Of a stretch of DNA of 25,295 bases, positions 1-6,806 are shown in pieces. Numbering within the stretch: the stretch's first letter is position 1; each line of letters opens with the position of its first letter. The DNA is from Cytidiella melzeri (lineage: Eukaryota; Basidiomycota; Agaricomycetes; Polyporales; Irpicaceae), in NCBI GenBank assembly GCA_022592445.1, contig JABYQR010000510.1:1-25295 (forward strand), written 5' to 3'. The notes below the pieces were generated by a model. The model did not search any database. It worked only from the letters and a program-made list of their open reading frames with translations, and was not told the origin of the DNA. Made by a program: the position numbers and the translations under genes.

Positions 1-106
1 TGTCTACGTTCTGTGCGGTTACCATCAACCTTCTGGAAAGGTTCATTAGGAGATTCTTCTGAGCCGCTCGGAATTGTCATTTCTCCTTTTTCCCAGTTAA
101 GGGTAG
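1..106. other. Left flank, no gene seen
   Basis: Short flank before the first inverted LTR. No supported reading frame was seen, and it does not visibly continue the SAP-domain gene that lies on the other side of the element. Confidence 0.5.
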
Positions 107-614
107 TGTCATGGATGGCCTGACTAGCCCTTAATTTTCGCAATTTACCTCTTGTTTTATCTGTAAAACTCCGGGCTACAACCTAGTTTCAATTCTCTCT
201 GCATAAACTCCTTTGCACGTCTATTAAGCGCCCGTATCACGTGGCTTAGACGCTCCACACGGTCACATTACTTGCTACTACGTCACACTGGCATGTGACT
301 TAGCTTAAGTAAGACCACATGGCTACAAGCACATGGCTCAGCCCATAGCTAGGGTTTGACGTCATAGATACTGTCCACATGGGCTCCTTATTGTTCTTTC
401 CTTATTGTTCTCTTTATGGAAGGATGTTCTCACAGGTGTGGGAATGGAGTACAATAGTTGGTCTCCTTTTAGATAGATTCTCTCACGGGTAGAGTTCTTG
501 GCAAGGTCTAGACAATAGCTATTGTTCTCCTTTAGGTAGTTCTTTTGTTCTTCGTTCACATGGCTTCTTGCAAAGCCTGCCCTCAACATGGTCTGTGCGC
601 AGGTCCCTGAAGTC

Positions 615-622
615 TATATATA
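615..622 (+). promoter_or_regulatory. TATA box of the left LTR copy
   Basis: TATATATA lies inside the LTR about 508 bp from its outer end. The same motif is present in the right copy, which fits a U3 promoter with transcription starting about 30 bp downstream. Confidence 0.55.
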
Positions 623-679
623 CTGCTACATGTACGCTCCTAGCCCCCCATCTCGACCTCTTGGTCTTTACTGGGCTAG

Positions 680-746
680 GTAAGCCACCCCCTCTTGTAC
701 TATATAGCTGGTAGTACAAATACTAACTTGGTCTTTACTGGGCTAG
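680..746 (+). other. Predicted 67-nt leader intron, left copy
   Basis: GTAAGC at 680 is a good donor, TACTAAC at 721-727 is a consensus branch site, and the segment ends in GGGCTAG. The 20-mer CTTGGTCTTTACTGGGCTAG occurs at 660-679, immediately before the donor, and again at 727-746 as the acceptor end. The intron is therefore one unit of a tandem duplication. The same arrangement is found at 3668-3734 in the right copy. Confidence 0.55.
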
Positions 747-865
747 CAACTTGCATAAAGTTTGATAGCTGGTGAGAGCATTGTGCTTCAAGCCTGCCAC
801 CACCTCTTCGTCGTCTTCCACACCGTGTCCCTTTTAGTTGCGTCGAGCTTCGTCTCCGTGACAGG

Positions 866-1343
866 TAGGGTTTACGCGCTTGAGCCATGGTAGCCCAAGA
901 ATGACGTCTTCTGGACCTAAGTCCGTGACGAGAAACTCTGCCTTTTCCGTGTGATCTCCGACTGTGAGTGTAAGGCGAACGAAGTGCGTTAATCCGCCAG
1001 CTTTATTCTTAGTTCCGTCAATGTTATGCAATGAAATAACCCTTTCGAGCGGGTGCTGAATAATCTTATGCTTCTTGACGAACTGGTGACTGATGAATAA
1101 AGCCGTAGCTCCTGAATTGATCATAGCAGGATCGCGAATGCTTCTATTCAGACCTTTAACTAGTACATGTACACGGAAATGAGATGACAACCGATCTAGC
1201 AATGATATAGTACATGAGGAGATAGTAGACGAGGGGCAGGGGATAGACTTTGTACACGAAGACGACGAGGCAGAAGACGAGAGGAATGAGGACGGGGTAT
1301 CAGAGGGACTCGCAGCTGCGGCTGTGTCACGAGTCCTTTTCAA
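866..1343 (-). pseudogene. Retropepsin-like protease, catalytic Asp replaced, 3' end lost
   Basis: A Ty3/gypsy aspartic protease domain downstream of gag. A Ser/Ala-rich linker leads to a core in which the usual Asp-Ser-Gly-Ala active site reads M-I-N-S-G-A-T; the Asn codon is at 1116-1118. A conserved V-I-L-G-L-P-W-L flap and C-terminal strand follow. After V-N-P the frame runs into the inverted leader and ends with unrelated residues at 834, so the rest of the polyprotein (RT, RNase H, integrase) is missing. The frame overlaps the end of gag by a few bases and opens with TTG rather than ATG, which suits expression as a Gag-Pro fusion. AAT for GAT after ATC is a CpG-to-CpA change. With Asn at this position the enzyme is probably inactive. 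Confidence 0.7.
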
Positions 1344-1348
1344 AAAAC
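1340..1348 (-). promoter_or_regulatory. Possible -1 frameshift site at the gag-protease junction
   Basis: On the minus strand gag ends GTT TTT TGA, a run of six T that includes the first base of the stop. The protease frame is -1 relative to gag and has no ATG at its start. The run could support -1 slippage, but it is not a canonical heptamer and no downstream structure was assessed. Confidence 0.3.
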
Positions 1349-2587
1349 CGCGTTGATTTTGGCCGCCATTTCGTCCATTTGCTTCTTCTGAAGCTCCAAC
1401 ATGTCCTTGAGGGCAGCAATTTTAGCATCCTTGTCGTCGGACGTGTCTTGCTTTGTTGTGGCGGTAGTCGACGAGGTCGACGAGGTGGCCACAACTTTCT
1501 GTCCTTTAGGAACGCCTTGAAGCCTTTTCAGGCAAACGGATCCCCAGTGACCGGTACCTCCGCAGTGGTTGCAAACCGGGTCCTCTGGGTGTTTAGAGTC
1601 CCTTTTCTTGTGGCTCTCAGAACCACAAACCGAGCAGCGCTTGCTCATCTCCTTCTTCCATTTCTGGAAGATCTCCTGTTTGCCTAGCCCCGCAAAGAGC
1701 GCATCAAACGAGGCGGAGAAACGAGAGGCGTCGATCTCCATTGCATTGGGATCACGGAACGCTTGCTGGTGGGACTTGCCATGTCCCGAAGAACTGTCCA
1801 CCATGACCTTCCCCGTGCTGTTGCGTAGATCCACCAGTTGAGCGTCTACTGCCTTGCACTGGTCCTTCAGTGCGTCGTAAGTTGTGGCGCGGGTCTGGAA
1901 GTAGGAGACGCGCTGAAGGTATTCCGTACTCAAGCTTGACTTGAGACGGTCGAAAAGGTCCTGCTGGCTCCAGCCAGTGCGAGGGGCCCAGGTCTCGAAC
2001 TCCGAGATGTGGGCGGCAAATGTTTTGTTACCCTGCTTCATGCCGGTAACCTTAGTCTTGGCTTCCATGACTGCGTCAATGGGCTCAAATTTTGCCTTAA
2101 AGGCCTCAATAAAAGTGTCCCAGTTGTTACCAAATGCTGGTTTGGAGTTGGCCAGCTCCTCGATGTGAGGCCGAGCCCAGTCGGCAGCGTCGTCTTGCAT
2201 GAATGATAGGGCGCTGGTGATGAGTTTGTGAGGATCAAAGATCCTCGCGCCGTTGTTATCCAGCCGGACTTGTCCTTGGGCATCCTGCTGGAAGAATGCT
2301 TTGCCCTGATTCTGCGCCCAGACGATGAACGCGTGTCGGAAGAGCCTGGCTTCTGACGAGGTTTTCCCTTTAAAGGAGACCGGCTTCTCGACGATACTCC
2401 GCTCCCTGGAGCCGTGAGTAGCAGCGACAACTGCTGGCGTCTGTGCGGCGGCGAGTGCAGCCACCTGGTTGGTAAGGTCAACCATCCTTTGTGTCAGGAC
2501 GCCCAACATATTCAGGACGTCTTGCTGGCTCAGGTTGGCGACTGGGGCAGCTGGGGCAGCAGGGGCAGCGGGCTGGTTGGGATCCAT
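1340..2587 (-). CDS. gag: Gag polyprotein of the composite element
   Basis: An intact 415-codon frame starting at ATG (2587), which is also the first ATG of the predicted transcript. The N-terminus is Ala/Pro-rich (repeats of P-A-A), followed by a region like the retrotransposon Gag capsid family (about residues 65-240, with W-A-R-P-H-I-E-E-L and later F-K-A-K-F motifs). Near residue 340 is a zinc knuckle, C-N-H-C-G-G-T-G-H-W-G-S-V-C, with exact C-X2-C-X4-H-X4-C spacing. A preceding C-S-V-C-G-S-E-S-H looks like a first knuckle whose last Cys is Ser. The C-terminus is Lys/Glu-rich and probably coiled-coil. Gag packages the element RNA and forms the virus-like particle. Its good preservation contrasts with the protease lesion, which suggests a young copy or activity supplied in trans. 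Confidence 0.85.
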   Translation of the reverse strand: MDPNQPAAPAAPAAPVANLSQQDVLNMLGVLTQRMVDLTNQVAALAAAQTPAVVAATHGSRERSIVEKPVSFKGKTSSEARLFRHAFIVWAQNQGKAFFQQDAQGQVRLDNNGARIFDPHKLITSALSFMQDDAADWARPHIEELANSKPAFGNNWDTFIEAFKAKFEPIDAVMEAKTKVTGMKQGNKTFAAHISEFETWAPRTGWSQQDLFDRLKSSLSTEYLQRVSYFQTRATTYDALKDQCKAVDAQLVDLRNSTGKVMVDSSSGHGKSHQQAFRDPNAMEIDASRFSASFDALFAGLGKQEIFQKWKKEMSKRCSVCGSESHKKRDSKHPEDPVCNHCGGTGHWGSVCLKRLQGVPKGQKVVATSSTSSTTATTKQDTSDDKDAKIAALKDMLELQKKQMDEMAAKINAVF

Positions 2588-2677
2588 GTCGTCTGTGACT
2601 GTGCTCGAATCGAAGAAATGTATGTAATTGTAGCAGGGGAGATTTAGACGACGTGGTGGGCAAAACTGTGGTCGTGT

Positions 2678-3406
2678 CTAGATCCACTCAAAGTAGCTAT
2701 CACTATTGACTACGTTAAGTTGTGCTAAAACTCTATCGTAGTTTTTACGAAGCTGCTTGAAGGAAACTTTCCCGATTGCTTTACAACCCCAGTCCAAGAG
2801 CTGCCACTCGCGGTCTGCTGTGACTGGAGCGAGATCGTCGACTCGGTTGAGGAAACGATTGACCTTGTTGACGAGGTGAAGCAGCGCGCGACGGTGGTCG
2901 GGGTTGGCGCGGTTTAGGAGTTCTTCAAGCTCCGTGAGAGCTTGCAAGCGAGTACGGACGGCGGTGAGTTTTGGCTTGAAGATGCCAACGAGATCTACCA
3001 GTGTCAACTTTTTAAAGTCGATGAGTACCGGTTTGGGTGCAGCGGGAGCGGGAGTGGGTGGAGGAAGTTTGGCGAGCCGCTCCGAGAGAGTTGGCTTGTG
3101 GGTTCGCTGCTCAGCTAGAGTGCGAGCACGTTCTTCAGCGGCGCGTTCTCCGTATGCTCTGGCAGAAGCGCGAAGTTGTTGGTTTTCCTCGTAAGAGGGG
3201 ACGGTGAGGGTGATGCCTTTGACAGGCGGCTTCTTGGACACGTACTTTGCGACGGTGACCAGGTCTTTGTCAGACCAGCGATGAGGTTGACCGCTCTTAC
3301 GCTTTTCAGCGAGAGCGTCAAGGAACGATGATGGAAGAGACCTCTTGAGCTGAGGCTCAGTTGTAGAGAGGTTCTTAGAAAAACGGGGGCGCGTGTCCTT
3401 AGGCAC
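2678..3406 (-). CDS. ORF0, methionine-free ORF upstream of gag
   Basis: A 242-codon frame 90 nt upstream of gag, on the same strand and in the leader. It begins at GTG (3404-3406) and stays open upstream to a TGA at 3482-3484 (about 267 sense codons). There is no ATG in it or before it. The product would be basic and largely helical: an N-terminal Lys/Arg-rich half, a Pro/Ala-rich hinge near residues 109-121 (P-P-P-T-P-A-P-A-A-P-K-P), and a helical C-terminal half with Leu-rich segments. No known domain was recognised. An open frame this long between LTR and gag, with no Met codon, suggests translation from a near-cognate start with gag reached by leaky scanning, or joining to an upstream exon. 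The alternative is an N-terminal Gag extension separated by a stop. Confidence 0.6.
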   Translation of the reverse strand: MPKDTRPRFSKNLSTTEPQLKRSLPSSFLDALAEKRKSGQPHRWSDKDLVTVAKYVSKKPPVKGITLTVPSYEENQQLRASARAYGERAAEERARTLAEQRTHKPTLSERLAKLPPPTPAPAAPKPVLIDFKKLTLVDLVGIFKPKLTAVRTRLQALTELEELLNRANPDHRRALLHLVNKVNRFLNRVDDLAPVTADREWQLLDWGCKAIGKVSFKQLRKNYDRVLAQLNVVNSDSYFEWI

Positions 3407-3667
3407 TAGACAACGCGCAGGGGGTAGATACGGACGACGTAAGTGTAGCTCAACGGTATGAGAAGACCGGAGACGTACTTGTCAAACAGGAATAAACTTT
3501 TTAAAACGGTGGGAATGGGGACCCAGGGTTTACACAACGATCTCGACCTAATGACACGGAGACAGGGCTCGACGTGACAAACAGGGACACGATGTGGATG
3601 ACGACAAGGAGGTGGTGGCAGGCGTGAAGCACAATGCGTTCACCAGCTATCAAACTTATTCAGAAAG

Positions 3668-3734
3668 CTAGCCCAGTAAAGACCAAGTTAGTATTTGTAC
3701 TACCAGCTCTATAGTACAAGAGGGGGTGGCTTAC
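3668..3734 (-). other. Predicted 67-nt leader intron, right copy
   Basis: Mirror image of the intron in the left copy: donor GTAAGC, branch TACTAAC, acceptor CTAG, flanked by the same duplicated 20-mer (copies at 3735-3754 and 3668-3687). In this copy it lies just downstream of the promoter that would drive ORF0 and gag. Confidence 0.55.
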
Positions 3735-3791
3735 CTAGCCCAGTAAAGACCAAGAGGTCGAGATGGGGGGCTAGTAGCGTACATGTAGCAG

Positions 3792-3799
3792 TATATATA
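3792..3799 (-). promoter_or_regulatory. TATA box of the right LTR copy
   Basis: TATATATA (palindromic) lies about 500 bp into the LTR. The expected start of transcription is near 3760-3770 on the minus strand. Confidence 0.55.
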
Positions 3800-4294
3800 G
3801 ACTTCAGGGACCTGCGCACAGACCATGTTGAGGGCAGGCTTTGCAAGAAGCCGTGTGAACGAAGAACAAAAGAACTACCTAAAAGAGAACAATAGCTATT
3901 GTCTAGTCCTTGCCAAGAACTCTACCCGTGAGAGAATCTATCTAAAAGGAGACCAACTATTGTATTCCATTCCCACACCTGTGAGAACATCCTTCCATAA
4001 AGAGAACAATAGGGAAAGAACAATAAGGAGCCCATGTGGATGGTATCTATGACGTCAAACCCTAGCTATGGGCTGAGCCATGTGGTCTTACTTAAGCTAA
4101 GTCACATGCCAGTGTGACGTAGTAGCAAGTAATGTGACCGTGTGGAGCGTCTAAGCCACGTGATACGGGCGCTTAATAGACGTGCAAAGGAGTTTATGCA
4201 GAGAGAATTGAAACTAGGTTGTAGCCCGGAGTTTTACAGATAAAAATAAGAGGTAAATTGCGAAAATTAAGGGCTAGTCAGGCCATCCATGACA

Positions 4295-4956
4295 GGTGCC
4301 AAAGTCGAAGAGATCCCGACAAGAGAGCTGGTGATGTGAGCACCTCGAGAAGTAGCTACTGGTTTACATAAGTACTCATATGAGCATAGCACTGAGAAGA
4401 CAACACGAAAGAACCTACAGGATGAGCTCAAACAGTACAATTTACATTTCTCTGGAAACCGGTCAGCTCTCCTCGGCCGCCTGCAGGCATTCGCGGAAAA
4501 CCGAGACGAGTGGTTCAGGTGCAATTTCTATTTACGTGGTCAGTAGTGATGCATAACTAAGTTACCTCTAGTGCATATCAGTCTCGGATGAAAAGACGTC
4601 AAGGGTATGTCACAGGAACACGTGCGGCCAGTTCAACTGAGAAGCGCATCCTCGACATGTTTGGAAACAAAAATGCTCCAAGAACCCACCTGCCAAAGAA
4701 AGGCAACCAGTTGCGGCCTGTTTGTCCACTATCGGAGAGTCACATCAAGTACATAGACGAATGGGTAAGCACGGTATTCTCGTTGTCACCACTGATGGTG
4801 ACATACTTTACACAGGCAGCAGATCTCATACGTGCAGTTCATGGGGGTAGTTTGAACACAAACAGTGCATCACAGCCGGTACCAGCAGAGAAGGATGATG
4901 CGCAGTATCAAACCGTGAGCATACTCTACAAAAAGACAGGACTGCTGTACTCACGT
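4295..4956 (+). pseudogene. SAP-domain protein, 5' portion
   Basis: A SAP (DNA-binding helix-extended-loop-helix) domain is encoded at about 4406-4516: N-L-Q-D-E-L-K-Q-Y-N-L then S-G-N-R and L-L-G-R-L-Q. Two introns fit: 4519-4571 (GTGCAA to CTCTAG, with a CTAAG branch) and 4765-4815 (GTAAGC to ACACAG, 51 nt, no stop so the frame runs through it). After splicing the frame reads on through Lys/Arg-rich sequence to 4956, where solo LTR A interrupts it. An in-frame TGA lies upstream at 4337-4339 (CGA would give Arg). The 5' end abuts the composite element at 4294, so the true start is missing. The gene resumes at 6807. The architecture matches a SAP-domain family that is highly multiplied in agaricomycetes; its function is unknown. 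Confidence 0.65.
4953..4956. repeat. Target site duplication ACGT, left copy
   Basis: ACGT immediately precedes the TG start of LTR A and recurs at 6803-6806 right after its terminal CA. Removing one copy and the LTR rejoins the SAP-gene frame (T-A-C T-C-A C-G-T then C-T-G). Confidence 0.65.
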
Positions 4957-5530
4957 TGATACGCCCGGAAATCGGCTAGGCGCGGAGACCCGGCAGCAGC
5001 CCGCCATTTGCGCGGCCCGCATCATCCTGAGCGGCAAGTCCCTCCACTTTCCCAGCGTCACGGGCACGAGGAGTTTGCCGAGGTCACGAGGAGTCCGCCG
5101 AGGATCCGAGGACTTGACAAGGAGCAACGCGCCGGAAACATCTGAGGCCGAGGAATCACACCGAACTCTGACTCACAGACACGCCCCTTTTGCAACAGAG
5201 CATGGGCCGGCCAGCCACTAAGTGTTTCGGACGTGGGTCGGACCAACGGTAGAAGAAACTTGACGCGCAAACCCCGTTTCAGGAAGACTCCTATCACGCC
5301 ACGCTGTGCAACTCCTGGACGGCGCCTCATCACCTGCTCGCGACGGTTGGCGCCTCTTCAGTGCAAGGGCGCGCGCCGCTACTCCGCGTCGACCAACGCA
5401 GTGTCCCGCCGGGTGTTGACTCGCTGGACATTTTGCCTCCGCAGACGGAAGTATTCTACCACCCTGTTTCCTCGCTCTCGCGTTTGGGTTGAGAACATAG
5501 AAGGAAAGGTTTAGGGGAGGGTCTTTAGGA

Positions 5531-5540
5531 TATATATAAA
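5531..5540 (+). promoter_or_regulatory. TATA box of LTR A
   Basis: TATATATAAA is conserved at 13041-13050 in LTR B. It lies about 150 bp before the LTR-internal ORF, which puts that ORF within the expected R-U5 part of the transcript. Confidence 0.6.
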
Positions 5541-5689
5541 GGTGTTGTTTGTACTGCGCAGAAGGGGAATCAATCCACACCCCAGTTTCCAGAGTTCACT
5601 TTACGCTTTGCGTTTGCGTCGAGGGAGTCTCTTTGCGCCCATAGCCATAGCTTCTTCTGCGTTGTCTCACTGCGACTTCTTTCCCGTTT

Positions 5690-6145
5690 ATGTCAGCTGC
5701 GTCTACCAACGACAACCCGCCTCGAGTCTGCCGCTACTGTCCCACCGTTCCCCACCTATCCGACGGTTGCTGCCCTTACCGCCTGCGCCCACGCAAGGTT
5801 CTACGCCGTTACCCCATCATCCCCGCGCCCACGCCGCCGCCAGAACCCTCAGCAGCACCTACGGTCTCCCCTGAGAGATCAACTCCTAAATCACCCTTGC
5901 CAGCGTCGTCCGTCGCCTCCGTCGCGGACTCGCTTGATAACTGTTCCTATTGGAACACCCAGAGCAACCACCCAATTCCCCTACGTTCAGGACCTTTCAT
6001 CCCGCTCGACTGTGAGTGCCCGCGTGCGCCACACCCAGATTGTTGGCTGTCACCAGACTTTGAGGGCAAGGACCACAAGTGCGAACTAGAGCAGTTCAAT
6101 CTTACCAGCTCCACCAACGTCATCGTTGGCCACGCATTCGCCTGA
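5690..6145 (+). CDS. LTR-encoded Cys/Pro-rich protein (copy A)
   Basis: A 151-codon frame wholly inside the LTR, starting at the first ATG after the TATA box at a plausible distance. The product has an N-terminal Cys motif (V-C-R-Y-C-P then G-C-C-P-Y), a Pro/Ser-rich middle (P-T-P-P-P-E-P-S-A-A-P), and a C-terminal part with further Cys (C-S-Y, D-C-E-C, D-C-W-L). LTR B encodes the same protein. The two copies carry different lesions: here a TGA at 6143-6145, where B has TGT, ends the frame, while B has a one-base T insertion. Beyond the TGA the frame here stays open to 6215-6217, so the original product was probably about 175 residues. No known domain was recognised. It is most likely an accessory protein of the retroelement, or a captured host exon. 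Confidence 0.45.
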   Translation: MSAASTNDNPPRVCRYCPTVPHLSDGCCPYRLRPRKVLRRYPIIPAPTPPPEPSAAPTVSPERSTPKSPLPASSVASVADSLDNCSYWNTQSNHPIPLRSGPFIPLDCECPRAPHPDCWLSPDFEGKDHKCELEQFNLTSSTNVIVGHAFA

Positions 6146-6295
6146 AATACGCATCGCCGCTCGGGGAGTGTTGTTCTACACTACCGCCCCCACGCGCAGT
6201 CTGTCGAGTCAAATTGACTGCGATCTCACATAGCCTTACGCTGCGACTCGCGCTCCATTAGTTTATTCTTTCTCTTACGGTTCCTTTCGGCTTCG

Positions 6296-6385
6296 TTATA
6301 CTGCGTTTGCTTTTCACTGCGTTATTTTACTGCGTTACTGCGTTGCGTTTCACCTTCACTGCGTCGAGCTTACTGCGTTCACTTT
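6296..6385 (+). repeat. ACTGCG(TT) motif tract in LTR A
   Basis: ACTGCG recurs about seven times in 90 bp, mostly as ACTGCGTT or ACTGCGTC spaced by pyrimidine-rich DNA. The same tract is in LTR B at about 13808-13890. It may be a diverged short tandem array or a cluster of binding sites. Confidence 0.45.
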
Positions 6386-6802
6386 CACTGTGCCCGCATT
6401 TTACAGCGACTTCTTCCTCTTCACCAGCGACCGTGTTTTGTGTTCGAGATTCATATTGCGCCTGCGTTTACCATCTGTGTCTCTCCGCGCGCCATCTTAC
6501 CACAAGTCGCGACGTCTCCCGCGCATTCTCTTTGAGCCGCGCTATAACTCTTTTGCTTTCACCGCGCCAACTTCCCCTTTTACCCGTGATACGTGTGGTA
6601 GTTGCCCGCCTAGCTCCTTTCGCATATACTTTATCATAAACCTTGTCGCTCTTTTTAGCTCAGGTAAAACTAGGACTCCAAGACCACCTCGCACACTTTA
6701 ACACTTCCACGCTTCCACACCTTTACACTTCTATTGCCACTTCGTGGTTGGTTGTGTTGTCTTTAAGGTTGTTCTTAGTTTGAAGCGTGACTCTGTGTCT
6801 CA

Positions 6803-6806
6803 ACGT
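6803..6806. repeat. Target site duplication ACGT, right copy
   Basis: The second copy of the duplication flanking LTR A. Confidence 0.65.

Larger units (their letters stand above)
107..863 (+). repeat. 5' LTR plus leader, inverted left copy
   Basis: This matches 3537-4294 in reverse complement over nearly its whole length. It starts with TGTCA, as an LTR does, has a TATA motif at 615-622, and continues past the LTR through TGGTGAGAGC (770-779, a possible primer binding site) into leader sequence. The match fades at about 860-868, where protease-coding sequence of opposite orientation begins. The exact inner LTR boundary is uncertain because no clean terminal CA can be fixed. Confidence 0.75.
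2588..3781 (-). promoter_or_regulatory. ATG-free leader region
   Basis: Every line between 2588 and 3781 was read for CAT (ATG on the minus strand) and none was found in any frame, while the plus strand of the same interval has about 16 ATGs. The first CAT beyond the interval is at 3782-3784, between the TATA motif and the expected transcription start. The first AUG of the transcript would therefore be that of gag at 2587. Confidence 0.8.
107..4294 (-). mobile_element. Composite Ty3/gypsy element with head-to-head 5' LTRs
   Basis: Read on the minus strand, the order is LTR and leader (4294 to about 3537), ORF0, gag, protease, then an inverted leader and LTR (about 863 to 107). Both outer ends are the same LTR terminus: the window reads TGTCATGGATGG at 107 and its reverse complement ends at 4294. 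The repeats are inverted and each includes about 90-100 bp of post-LTR leader, so the far end is a second 5' end, not a 3' LTR. RT, RNase H, integrase and a polypurine tract are absent. The 5-bp flanks (GGTAG and GGTGC) do not form a clean target duplication. Plausible origins are aberrant reverse transcription with an inverted strand transfer, autointegration, or recombination between two opposed copies; the sequence does not decide. Confidence 0.75.
3537..4294 (-). repeat. 5' LTR plus leader, right copy driving gag
   Basis: This is the functional-orientation 5' LTR of the composite element. It starts with TGTCATGG on the minus strand at 4294, has a TATA motif at 3792-3799, and then the leader with a possible primer binding site TGGTGAACGC near 3630-3640 on the minus strand. 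It is nearly identical to the inverted left copy, with scattered substitutions and small indels (for example a 9-10 bp difference near the ACATGGCT motif). Confidence 0.75.
4957..6802 (+). mobile_element. Solo LTR A, 1.85 kb
   Basis: Starts TGATACGCC, ends GTGTCTCA, and is flanked by the 4-bp duplication ACGT. It is nearly identical along its length to LTR B (12500-14312), apart from small indels. One is a 20-bp tandem duplication here (5065-5084 and 5085-5104) that is single in B. A TATA box sits at 5531-5540. Downstream of it is an ORF (5690-6145) and then an ACTGCG-rich tract. No primer binding site or gag leader follows 6802; instead the SAP gene continues, so this is a solo LTR and not the 5' LTR of the downstream gag-pol. 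Confidence 0.75.

Noticed and set aside
362..589. A conserved 75-codon ORF present in both arms (also 3825-4052)
   Set aside because: It lies upstream of the TATA box in LTR sequence, and its conservation is explained by the recent inverted duplication; no coding signature was seen.
107..4294. A DNA transposon with 750-bp terminal inverted repeats
   Set aside because: The arms have LTR features (TG start, promoter, possible primer binding site), the interior is gag-protease, no transposase is present and no target duplication was found.
102..4299. Target duplication of the composite element (GGTAG and GGTGC)
   Set aside because: Only three of five positions match, which is weak.
4765..4815. 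Treating the SAP-gene frame through this segment as coding
   Set aside because: It has good donor, branch and acceptor signals and is a multiple of three, so it is better read as a 51-nt intron.
5058..5580. Minus-strand ORFs in LTR A (and 12484-13078 in LTR B)
   Set aside because: They lie in the U3 region opposite the promoter, have no recognisable content and are explained by GC-rich composition.
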